64,000 bases of DNA, taken from contig CM072347.1 in assembly GCA_036874045.1 (NCBI GenBank), positions 8,000,501-8,064,500 on the forward strand. The letters are read 5' to 3'. The notes below the pieces were generated by a model. That model saw nothing but the letters and a program-made list of their open reading frames with translations, was not told the origin of the DNA and did no database searches. The stretch is from Cymodocea nodosa (Eukaryota; Streptophyta; Magnoliopsida; Alismatales; Cymodoceaceae). How positions within the stretch are numbered: position 1 is the stretch's first letter; each line of letters opens with the position of its first letter. A program made the translations under genes and the position numbers. Positions 25,021 to 36,300 of the stretch are shown piece after piece.

Positions 25021-25908
25021 AGCTTCAGGGAACTTCCGACGCTGCCTACAGTTAGCACGGTTCTCCACACTCCTTTTTCACACACTTTTTCTTCGTCTTT
25101 TATATTTCTTATAGTAGTAACTGCTCCTGCTTAAATGATTGGTTGGATTTCTTTCATTCATATCAACGATGGTGATTTCTTCTTCCTTCCATGAGTGAAT
25201 TCCTGCGTGATACCTGCAATCATGGTTTTCCTTCGAATGCCCTATTTTTGTAACCACTATAGTGGCATATTAGAAAATATATGGTCTGTGGAGTTACAGA
25301 TAACTCAACGGACTTATTTCGTTGATTTAACTATAAAACATGTATAATAAATAAATAAGCTACTAACATAACATGTTACCTTAATGTGCATTCATGTAAC
25401 TCAATGTGTACAGTTATGCTAACTTAACGAGTTAAACATGTGCATCTCATGTGATATACTAAAGCATTTAAATTCAACACGTGCATTATTCTAACTTAAC
25501 AAGTTCAGATATTTCGGATACTTACGAACCTAACTATCCGATGCCCAGATGCATTTTAGATAGTTAATATATAACTTACTGAAAATCACTTAAGCCATGC
25601 ATTAAAGTTTCAACACGTGTACTCCAGGAAATAATAAAATTTCTTTTAAAACATACTATCCAGTACATGCAATATAACTCTTCGAAATAACAGAAAATTC
25701 GGATACTTAAGAATTTCACAGCCTACAATCCACCGATAGTTCAGAAATGTACTAAATTAACATTAATTCCCTAAAATTATGTAGATTCTTTCATTAAAGC
25801 ATATAACAGTGCAATTATAACATAATGGCTTAATTCTTATATGATAAGTTAAATATTATGCAATTAACCATCATTTAACCCTTAATATTATGTACTTTTT
25901 CATTCTAA
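25021..25908 (-). repeat. Left arm of hairpin 2
   Basis: Reverse complement of 27763-28667. It includes TTCATATCAACGATGGTGA near 25160, mirrored near 28530 in the right arm. It is LTR-like in inverted orientation, and its likely promoter end faces left. Confidence 0.8.
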
Positions 25909-27762
25909 ACACATGTCAATTAGGTAAATTACATAAAACATCCTTTAAAAGTTTAAATGAAATAACAAGCAAAAGAGTATTAGAACTAGTGCATATGGAT
26001 TTATTTAGACCTACTAGGACAACCAGTCTAGAAGGTAAACATTATGCTTTTGTACTAGTTGATGATTAATCTAGGTTTACATGGGTTTATTTTCTAGCTA
26101 ATAAAATTGAAGTTTTTGAAATATTTAACATATTTTGTAATAAAGTTCAAAATGAGCAAAATGTTAAAATTCAAAAACTTAGAAGTGATCATGGTACAAA
26201 ATTTGATAATGATCAAATGAACACCTTTTGTGAAGAATTAGGCATTGATCATAAGTACTCATTTCCAAGAGCTCCTTCACAAAATGGGATAGTAGAACGT
26301 AAAAACAGATTACTTTAGGAAATGTCCAAAACCATGTTAAATGAAAATAAGTCACCCCTATTTCTCTAGGCAAAAGCAGTTCATACATGTTATGTTATAA
26401 ATAGGATACATTTAAGACCCATTTTGGATAAAACTCCTTATAAGATACAGTATAATAAGGTTCCCAAAATAAATTATTTAAAACTCTTTGGTTGCAAGTG
26501 TTTCATTTTGAACACTAAGGAACGTAAAGATAAATTTAGAGCCAAATCAGATGAGGGTATTTTTGTTGGTTATTCCATTAGAAGTAAGACATATAGAGTA
26601 TATAATAAATCAACAAAAACCATTGAGGAAACCCTACATGTGAAATTTCATGAAAATTCTCATTTGGATTTTAGACATGCTGAAAATATTGATTCAAAAA
26701 TTCTCCTAGAAATGGTATCAAATGATGTTGATAGAGAAATTGAGAGACTATTTAACAAACTAAGAAATATAAACTTAAATGATGAAGATTTGAAAGAAAA
26801 TAATGTCATGCCTATAGTAAATGTGGAACAACATAGAAATTGGCATTATGCTTCATCTCATCCTACTGATCAGATAATAGGCAATCCTAATCAAGTTGTT
26901 AGGATTAGGTCATCAGTAGTCAACATTTGTAGTGCTTATTCATTTGTTTCATTACTAGAACTGAAGAAAGTTGAAGATGAATTTTGGTATTTAGCTATGC
27001 AAGATGAGTTAAATCAATTTATAAGAAATGAGGTATGAGATCTAGTTCTACCCCTTGAAAATCAGTCTGTAATAGGAACAAGGTAGGTATTTAGAAACAA
27101 AGTAGATCAAGATGGACATATAGTTAAAAATAAAGCTAGGTTAGTTGCTTAAGGTTACAAGCAAGAGGAAGGAATTGACTATGATGAAACATTTGCTCCT
27201 ATTGTTAGACTAGAATCAATATGAATTATGTTAGCATATGCTTGTTACATGAATTTCAAATTATATCAAATGGATATTAAGACTGTTTTTTAAATGGATA
27301 TATAAAAGAAGAAGTTTATGTAAAACAATCTCCAAGTTTTGAAGATTCAAAACATCCTGAGTATGTTTACAAGCTTAAAAAGGCACTATATGACCTTAAA
27401 TAAGCCCCTAGGTCTTGGTGTGAGAGATTATCTAAATTTCTTATAGAAAAAGGGTATTCTATGGGAAAGGGTGATCACACTCTTTTTATCAAGAAGGTCG
27501 AAAAAAATATATTGGTACTTCAAATCTATGTAGATGACATTATATTTGGAGCAACAAATGAAAAATTAGTTGAGTCTTTTTCGAATGACATGACTAATCA
27601 ATTTGAAATGAGTATGATGGGTGAACTATCATTTTTTCTAGGCTTACAAATTAAGTAGTTAGAACAAGGTACTTTTATTTCACAAGAAAAATATACTCGA
27701 GATTTATTAAAGAGGTTTGGATTAGACAACACTAAAACAAAAAATACACCAATGAGTACTGC
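25909..27762 (+). pseudogene. Copia pol fragment, integrase to reverse transcriptase
   Basis: It starts inside the integrase (KLHKTSFKS, then HMDLF and RSDHGTKF near 26185), continues through FGCKCFILNTKE and FVGYSIRSK, and reaches the reverse transcriptase with YVDDIIFGA near 27530. It stops before RNase H. It is related to, but clearly different from, the pol at 15909-19026. It is broken and truncated at both ends by the hairpin arms. Confidence 0.85.
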
Positions 27763-28667
27763 TTAGAATGAAAAAGTGCATAATATTAATGGTTAAATGA
27801 TGGTTAATTGCATAATATTTAGCTTATCATATGAGAATTAAGCCATTATGTTATAATTACACTATTATATGCTTTAATGAAAGAATTTACATAATTTTAG
27901 GGAATTAATGTTAATTAAGTATATTTCTGAACTATCGGTGAGTTACATGTTTTTAATTCCTAAGTATTCAAATTTTCTGTTATTTTGGAGAATTACATTT
28001 CATGTACCAGACAGTTATGTTTTAAATGCTTAAAGAATATTTAATTATTTCTTAGAGTACACGTGTTGAGACCTTAATGCATGACTTAAGTGAATGTTTA
28101 GTAAGTTATCTAGTAACTATCCAAAATGTGTCTAAGCATCGAATAGTTGGGTTTGTAAGTATCCAAAATATCTAAACTTGTTAAGTTAGAATTATGCACG
28201 TGTTGAATTTAAATGTTTTATTATGTCACGTGAGCTGCACATGTATAACTCGTTAAGTTAGCATAACTATACGCGTTGAGTTACTTAAATATACACTAAG
28301 TTAACACGTTGTGTTAGTGTTATAGGCTTATAAGTTATTTCTTTATTACACATGTGTTTTAGTTAAATCAACGAAGTAAGTCCATTGAGTTACACTAACT
28401 CCACAGACCATTTATTTTCTAACATGCCACTATAGTAGTTACAGAAACAGGAAATTTGAAGGAAAGCCATGATTGCACGTATCACGTAGGAATTCACTCA
28501 AGGAATGAAGAAGAAATCACCATCGTTGATATGAATGAAGGAAATTCAACCGATCATTTAAGCAGAAACAATTACTATTGAAAGAAATATAAAAGACGAA
28601 GAAAAACTATGGAGAGAGGTGTGGAGAACCATGCTAACTACAGAAAGCGTCAGAAGTTCCTTAAGCA
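27763..28667 (+). repeat. Right arm of hairpin 2
   Basis: Partner of 25021-25908. ATATAAAAGACG near 28588 is a possible TATA box pointing right, outward. Confidence 0.8.
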
Positions 28668-31316
28668 TCTAGTGAAGATGATTGGTTGTGGCATAAAAGA
28701 CTTGGTCACATTAGTATGAAGACTCTTAGAAAATTATCTAAGGGTGATCTTGTCAAGGGATTGCCTAAACTTACATTCAAGAAAAACAGGGTATGTAGTG
28801 ACTGTATGCTAGGAAAGCAAAAGAGAACCTCACTCCATAGCAAACATGAAATTTCAACCAAAAAGCCATTAGAACTTTTACATCTAGATCTGTTTGGCCC
28901 AACTCAATTATCAAGCCTTGGAGGTCGAAAATATACTCTTGTTATTATAGATGATTTTTCTAGATTAACCTAGGTAATATTTTTAACTCATAAAAATGAG
29001 ACATGCAGTGAGTTCCAAAATTTTTGCATTAGAATTCAAAACCAGAAGGAACTGATAGTAAAGAAAATCAGAAGTGATCATGGAGGAGAATTTGAAAATC
29101 ATGAGTTCGAAAATTTGTGCAATTCATTTGGAATTTTGCATGAATTCTCCTGTCCTAGAACTCCAGCTCAAAATGGAGTAGTGGAAAGGAAGAATAGGAC
29201 ATTGCAAGAAATGGCTAGAACTATGTTAAATGCCACTAATCTGCCAAATTTTCTCTAGGCTGAAGCAATAGGTACAGCCTGTCATATCTTCAATAAAACT
29301 CACATCAGACCTATGATGAATAAGACACCTTTTGAAATCTGGTTTGATAAGACTCCAAATGTTGGTTACTTTAAGACATTTGATTGCAAATGTTTTATAT
29401 TAAACATTGGAAATGCTAAAGACAAGTTTGATGCAAAATCTGAACCTACCATACTTGTTGGATACTCATCCAGAAGCAAAGCTTACAGAGTATATGTTGC
29501 TAAAGACAAAAGAGTAGAGGAAAGCATAAATGTTCAATTTGATGAAGATTTGATACAGAATTTCAAGAATTTGAAGATTAATAGTGATAGTGAAAATGAA
29601 TATTTGAAGAAAGGAAATTGCAAGCATAAACTCAAATCCCAAGCTTTAGATCAGAATCAACATAGTTGGAAGTTCAAATCTGATCACCCCATGGAACAAA
29701 TAATTGGAAATTTAACCAAAGGGGTACAAACGAGAAGCAAAGCACAAGATATTTGCAATTTCTATGCATTTGTGTCAGAAATAGAGCCAAAATCAGTAGA
29801 TGAAGCTTGTAAGGATATTTACTAGACAATGGCTATGTAGGAAGAATTAAATCAATTCCAGAAAAATAATGTCTGCAATTTAGTGGAAAAACCTGTAAGA
29901 AAATCCATCATTGAAACTAAATGGATTTTCAGAAACAAATTAGATGAAGAATGAAACATACTTAGAAATAAAGCTCGACTAGTTGCACAGGGCTATAATC
30001 AGCAAGAAAGTATTGACTATGAAGAAACTTTTGCACCTGTAGCCAGAATAGAAGCTATCAGAATGTTGCTTGCCTTTGCAAGCAGTATGAGAATAAAATT
30101 GTTTCAGATGGATGTGAAAAGTGTCTTTTTGAATGGAGAAATTCAGGAAGAAGTGTTTGTTAAACAACCTCCCAGATTTGAAGATGAAATCAAGCCTGAT
30201 CATGTTTTTAAATTAAACAAAGCTTTATATGGTCTGAAACAGGCACCTAGGGCATGGTATGAGAAACTAAAAAAATTCTTAACTGAAAATGACTTCTCTA
30301 TAAGCAAAGTGGACAGCACTTTGTTTATCAAAGCTGTTGATTTGCACATTTTGATCGTATAGATATATATTGATGATATAGTTTTTGGAGCTACATTAGA
30401 AAAACTCTGTCATGGATTTCAAAATTTGATGAAAAATAAATTTGAAATGAGCATAATGAGAGAATTGAAGTTTTTCTTAGGTTTACAAATCCATCAAGTA
30501 CGAAATGACATCTTTATCAACTAAGAGAAATACTACAAAGAGATGTTAAAGAAATTTGGCTATGAAAACATTAAATCTGCAAATACTCCAATGAGTTCAA
30601 GTAGAAAACTAGAAATCGATGACTCAAGTATTATAGTAGATCAAAAGAAATATAGAGGCATGATTGGATCTCTATTGTATCTTTCAGCAAGTAAGCCAGA
30701 TATCATGTTCAATGTATGCTTGTGTGTTAAATTTCAAGCATTACCAAAGGAATCTCATCTGAAATCAGTAAAAAGAATTTTCAAATATCTACAAGATACT
30801 AAAGATTTCAGATTATACTACTTAGCTGACAGCAGCCTAATGTTATCAGGCTATAGTGATGTAGATTATGCAGGTAGCAGATCTGACAGAAAGAGCACTA
30901 GTGACATATGCCAACTACTTGGAAATTCTTTAATCTCCTAGTTCAGTAGGAAACAAAACTGTATTGCATTATCTACTATTGAAGTTGAATATATTGCAGC
31001 AAGTCTATGTTGTGCTCAAATTCTTTGGATGCAGCAAACTTTATCAGACTACAGACTGAAAATTCAGAATACAATCATATTTTGTGATAACAGTAGTGCA
31101 ATTAGTTTATCTAAGAATACAGTACTTCATTCCAGAGCCAAGCACATCAAGATCAGACATCATTTTTTGAGAGATCATGTGGAAAAATGGAACATCTCAC
31201 TCAAGTTTGTGCCAACAGAAAATCAACATGCAGATATTTTCACCAAACCTTTAAATGAATCAACTTTTAATCATATTAGAAGAAATCTAGGCATATGTTC
31301 ATTACAAGATCTTTAA
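28668..31316 (+). pseudogene. Copia pol: integrase, RT, RNase H
   Basis: The zinc-binding segment is WHKRLGHISM...CSDCMLGKQ (28686-28820), and the integrase core is HLDLFGPTQ and RSDHGGEF (to about 29090). RT has FQMDVKSVFLNG near 30100 and YIDDIVFGA near 30370. RNase H has DYAGSRSDRKSTS near 30865, and the HADIFTKPL end is near 31235. Copia order. It is broken. Confidence 0.88.
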
Positions 31317-31623
31317 ATACTTTTATTTATTATTCCTCAAGCTCACCATATGGGAGCTTGCTTTCTGCTAACATGTACTCATGCAGGACATATTAGATAT
31401 CAATTTTACAATATTATAGATATCAATCACCTTTTTATATAATGACAAAAAGGGGGAGAAGACAGCACACAGTCAGGGGGAGAAATCTCACCACTACAGT
31501 ATATTCATTGTAAATCCTTGTTTTACTTAGTTTTTGTGTAACTGAATGTATAGAAATAATCTAAGGAGTGAAATACATGTAAATAAATGTAAAGTATTTT
31601 GTCATTATCAAAAAGGGGGAGAT
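31317..31623 (+). other. 3' untranslated part with repeated polypurine tracts
   Basis: ACAAAAAGGGGGAGAAG near 31444, GTCAGGGGGAGAAAT near 31471 and ATCAAAAAGGGGGAGAT ending at the LTR start. The multiple tracts are a Sirevirus hallmark. Confidence 0.75.
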
Positions 31624-33072
31624 TGTTAGGACTCGAGTATTTTGATAATGCAAAAACCTATGTTAGGAATCATATTGTATTTCACAGATAAGTCAATGTA
31701 GCAAAAGATCAGAAGGCAAACAAACAAGTTGCAGTTAATTCCAGAATGTGTTGCTATAAAGCTATAGAAAATCGAACAGTTCCAAGCTTATGTATCTGAA
31801 AGAAAGTTAATCTTTGGTGAGTTATAGACTTAAGTATCCGAAGAGTTAACTTAAAGAAGCAGCAACACTGTCGGACAGTTAGAAGAATAACTATCTGAAA
31901 TCATAAAGCCTTTAGAGAGTTGTGAAAGGTAGTTGGTTGAATGATCGGAAAGTTAAGGAGTTAACTATCCGAAAGCTCAAGGAAAATCGGAAAGTTAGAA
32001 AGGCTAACTATCTGAAACTTAAGTCATTTAATTAATCACGTGTAGAAATCCAGAACCAAAGCTTAAAAGACTTTTCGGAGAGTTAGAGAGATAACTATCC
32101 GAAATTTGAAGGATTTTGGTGAGTTACAGGTATAACCATCTAGAACTTAAGTTATCTTATTACACATGTGCAGAATTAAAGAGACAACAGTCAAAAGCTT
32201 AAAAGAAAAATCGGAGAGTTACTGTAGTTAACTATTTGGAAGTCAAGAGTTTTTTGGTAAGTTAAAACTACAAGTCTCCGATCACTTGACAGCTCACGTG
32301 AGCAACTTAAAATCCTCACGTGACATAGACAACAAGATGTAAGTGAAGGTTCGGTAAGTTATAGACACTCTTCGGTGAGTTATTCATATAACCATCCGAA
32401 AATCAAAGGAAATCGGAAGGTTACTTACTAAACATCAGACAAAACGATAACTTACCATATTTAGGTCTAATTATTTAGTAAGTACTACAGAATACATTCG
32501 TTGGAAGAAAAATATGATTGTTATACCTTTTGGTATAAATATGAGAAGTTTAAGAGAAGAACAGATAAAGAAAACGATCATACATTTTACAGTGAGCTAC
32601 ACAAAATTCCAGATACACTCTCAACTCTACAATTGTCAAGTTTACTCTTAAAGATTCACTGCAGAAAAGCTTCGTGTGCTAAAACTCTGATAGAAAAGTT
32701 TAAAGCTATTGGTTCGTGAGTTTCAACCTGAAAACTCATTGTTGGTTGAGAGCTTCAACTTGAAAGCTCGAAAGAAAGGTTGGTTATTGAGCTTATACTT
32801 GAAAGCTCTAAGTGTTGGTTCTTGCTTCAACCTGAAAGCAAGTGTTGTAAGTATTTGACTACTTAGTGAAGCCCAAGTGTATCTTGAGGGTGGACTAGCC
32901 AAGTTGGTGAACCACCTAAAATTTGCTGTGTGTTATCTTCTTACTGGTTTATTTACATTTAATTCATTTAATCTCACTGTTTTGTAAAATCAATCGATTC
33001 TAAGTGAAAAGAATTAAAACTTACACACCTTCACCATTCACCCCTCCTCTAGTGAGCCTATCAATCCTAACA
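31624..33072 (+). repeat. 3' LTR, 1449 bases
   Basis: It starts TGTTAGG right after the polypurine tract and ends CCTAACA after the CACCCCTCCTCTAGTGAG block. The body repeats GAGTTAACTATCCGAAA-type motifs (31800-32430) and holds CACGTG and a TATAAAT at 32534. Confidence 0.85.
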
Positions 33073-34480
33073 ATACATACAAATTTCTTACAACAACAAC
33101 CACAAGCTCTACATTCAGATTTAGATGAAATAGTAATTGATCAAATAAACAGAGTAAGTATAGAAATTGCATAGAAAATTTCAAATACTCTACTGGAATT
33201 GTGTAAACATAATATGTTGTTAGAAGAGTTTCATAACTCTTCAATTGCTAGTCACTTAGGATATGAAAAAAGTACTCAAAGAATAAAAGCCAATATCAAT
33301 GGGAGAAGATGGAGAAAAGATTTGAAAGAACAAATTAGAGAATGTGAAAAATGCCAACAAATCAAATATGACATGCCACTAGCAAGTTTATTACAACCTT
33401 TAGTAATTCCAAAACACAACTAGATAGATATTGACATGGATTTTATAGTACTACCAGTCTCTAAAGGTAAAACTATAATGATGATAGTTGTCGATTCACA
33501 AAATATGTTCATTTTATCCTTTTGAAACACTCATATACAGCTAAGGAAGTTGCACTACTTTTGTTGAGAATGTTGTTAAACTACATGGAATTTCAAAGAC
33601 TATTGCTTGTGATAGAGACTCGATTTTTACTAGCACCTTTGGAAATTATGCACCTATAAGGAACCTAGTTATATATGTCATTAGCCTATGATCCTCAAAT
33701 AGATGGCTAAACTGAAATTTTAAATAGAACTCTGTAAACTTATCTAAGGTGTTTCGCTTTTTGACCAACTAATTGGTTATATTGGTTACCTTGGATGAAA
33801 TACTAGTATAATAGAACTAAACATAATTCTGCGGATATTAACACCATTTGAAGCCTTATATGGAATTCTTCCACCTACACCATTTTCATATATCCCACAA
33901 ACAACCAAGGCAGCTGCGGTAGATGAAGAATTAAAGAGTTGAGAAGAAAATCTAAGAAAACTGCCGAATAACTTGAATAAAGCCTATCAACGTATGAAAA
34001 TGTTAGCAGATCGATGCTGACGTGAAGAACAGTACAACGTGAGACATTCGGTGTACCTCAAATTTCAGCCATATAGACAACAATCAGCATCAACACGTGC
34101 AGTCCAGAAATTATCACTCAAATACCATGTCCCTTTTGAAGTTCTTGAGTGAGTGGAACCGGTAACTTATTGACTAAAGTTGGCACCAGAATCCAAAATT
34201 CACCCAGTATTTCATATCTCTCAGCTTGTAGGACCAACAGACACAATTGTTCACCTTTCCACTCCAATTCAACATCCGCAAGCAATTAAGAGGGCTTGGA
34301 GAGTACTAGATCGCCGAATGGCTAAAGAAAGAAATAAAGCAGTTACAAAGGAACTAATTCAATGAGAGAATGAAGATGAGCTATCGGGTATGTGGGAAGA
34401 TTATAATTTCATGTTCACCAAATATCCCAACCTGGAGGACCAGGTTTCTCCAACGATGCGGCAAATGTGATTTTTATGTA
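33073..34480 (+). pseudogene. Ty3/Gypsy chromovirus fragment, integrase to chromodomain-like end
   Basis: It encodes an integrase zinc-binding segment (H-H then CEKCQQIK, about 33225-33370), remnants of the core (DMDFIVLP), the HPVFHISQL block near 34200, and a chromodomain-like end (ending MWEDYNF, near 34390). These identify the chromovirus branch of Gypsy. The left side is cut by the Copia LTR ending at 33072. No LTR of its own could be fixed. It is heavily decayed. Confidence 0.75.
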
Positions 34481-35554
34481 AGGCTAAAATTGTGTAATAT
34501 TTACCAAGGTAACTTATGTATGTAGCATATATGCGTGAGAATGTCGATTGTAAAAATAAGATAGTAAAATATAAAGATAAGCATGGCTTGCTAGTCGGTA
34601 AAAGAAAGACATGTAACATAAAGATCGTAGATGTAAAAAGAATTTTCATTATGAATTAGAAAATACAGCAAGTTTGTTTCTTGCTTGGAGAGACTACATC
34701 TCTAACTGTAGCACCCGCCCAGTTTACCTGACTGTTCATGCGTTCGATTTCCTTCCACTATTGAGCGCGTAATAGTCTGCCAGTATCAGCGACGCGGGTT
34801 TCGCCAACAGCATCCTTGCACAACAGCAATTCAGGTAAGCTAATGTTGTTCAATTATTTTCATGCGCCATGATTCCTTCATTATGGATGTCGCCCATTCT
34901 TCTTACCAGTCTTTTACAGTAGGATATGAAGCATTTTACTCTTCTTTTATTTCTCTCTTCAATCATGTAATTTTGCTCGCATCGAATGCATCATTTATAT
35001 CTCGCTACGTGTACTCCTACACTCGGGTCTCACGTTATCAAAGATCCATTTGTTTATATCCACTAATTTGTGTTTTCACGATTGCCATATTCAGGTTTAT
35101 TCATCCTCGAACATACCCATGACTTCACATCCATGTGCCCTCCATAGACAAACCATTCACTCATCGTGCATAAATCATTTTCATTCTCAACAATAATGTC
35201 ATTTACACGCAATACACCACCATTTTTGTATTATGCGTGTATTAATAATATTACACACATGTTCTATCACCTATGCACCATCATCATGCCATCTCCATCC
35301 TTGTTCACATTCTTTACATGTTGCAACAATCATCTTCATATCAATTACATATCATATGCATGTTCATTCACATTATTTGCATGTAACAAGAATGTTTATT
35401 CACATTATTTGCATGTAACAAGAATGTTTGTATTATTTACATATCATACACACGCTCATTGACATCATTTGCGTGTTAAGCATCGTAACATTATTTGCAT
35501 GTCGTTTCTATGTTCATTCACATTACTTGCAGGTAGGAATAACCATCTAAACAT
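34481..35554. other. Unclassified AT-rich sequence with short direct repeats
   Basis: No supported gene. A TGTAGCACCCG motif at about 34709 could start an unrelated LTR, but no partner was found. Near 35365-35430 the 32-base unit ATTCACATTATTTGCATG... occurs twice in tandem. Confidence 0.4.
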
Positions 35555-36300
35555 TATTTTATGTCATTTATTAAACATTTCATGCATGCATTTTAATTTC
35601 TACAACTTTAAATCATAATCATACCTTTTTTGACACTTATTAAGCATTTTATGCATGAATTTTAATTTCTGCAATTTTAAATTGTAATCATACATTATCT
35701 TACGTCATTCATTAAGAATTTCATGCATGCGTTTTGATTTCTACATTTTGAATGAGAATCATACATTATTTTATGTCATTTATTAAGCATTTCATGCAAG
35801 CATTTGAATTTCAGAATCTTTAATCATAGTCATGCAGTATTTTACATCATTTATTGAGCATTTCATGCATGCATTTTAATTTCAGCATTTTGAACAATAG
35901 TCGTGCATTATTTTATATCATTTATTAAGCATTTCATCTATGCATTTTAATTCCTCCAATTTTAAATCTAATCATACTTTTTATGTCATTTATTAAGCAT
36001 TTCATTCATGCATTTTAATTCCTGCAATTTTAAATCATAATCATAACTTTTTTATGTCATTTCATGCATTCATTTTAATTCTTACAATTTTAAATCATAA
36101 TTACACTTTTGTCATTTATTAAGCATTTCATGCGTGCATTTTAGTTCTGTAATTTTAAATCATAATCATGCATTAGTCTATATCATGTGTTAAGCATTTC
36201 ATGCATGCATTTTAATTTCTGCAATTTCATAATCGTACATTATTTTATATAATGTGTTAAGCATTTCATCCACACTCCCAAGCATTTTAGTTCCAGCAAA
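35555..36300. repeat. Tandem array of about 70-base units
   Basis: About eleven degenerate units, each with TCATTTATTAAGCATTTCAT, GCATGCATTTTAATTTC and AATTTTAAATCATAATCAT blocks. The period is about 65-75 bases. Open frames through it are artefacts of the repeat. Confidence 0.85.

Larger units (their letters stand above)
25021..28667. mobile_element. LTR hairpin 2 enclosing a Copia pol fragment
   Basis: The outer 0.9 kb segments (25021-25908 and 27763-28667) are reverse complements of each other and end at the same homologous point. Both contain motifs of the Sirevirus LTR group, for example CACGTGAGCTGCACATG and GCGTTGAGTTA. Between them lies 1.85 kb of + strand Copia pol. No target duplication was found. 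The right arm directly abuts another Copia pol (28668 onward). This is a fossil composite with many interruptions. Confidence 0.75.
28668..33072 (+). mobile_element. 5'-truncated Sirevirus-like Copia element with 3' LTR
   Basis: It holds pol from the integrase zinc-binding segment onward, two polypurine tracts (about 31447 and 31608) and a 1449-base 3' LTR (31624-33072, TGTTAGG...CCTAACA). gag, protease and 5' LTR are absent, so the left end is cut at the junction with hairpin 2. It is a different family from the element at 11901. It is broken by several interruptions. Confidence 0.85.

Noticed and set aside
25021-28667. Hairpin 2 considered as a DNA transposon with terminal inverted repeats.
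   Set aside because: Arms carry LTR-type motifs and a TATA-like box, the interior is Copia pol, and no target duplication or transposase was found. LTR origin is more likely.
35555-36300. Regularly spaced repeats considered as a CRISPR-like array.
   Set aside because: The window is plant nuclear DNA. Units are degenerate along their whole length, with no constant repeat and unique spacers.
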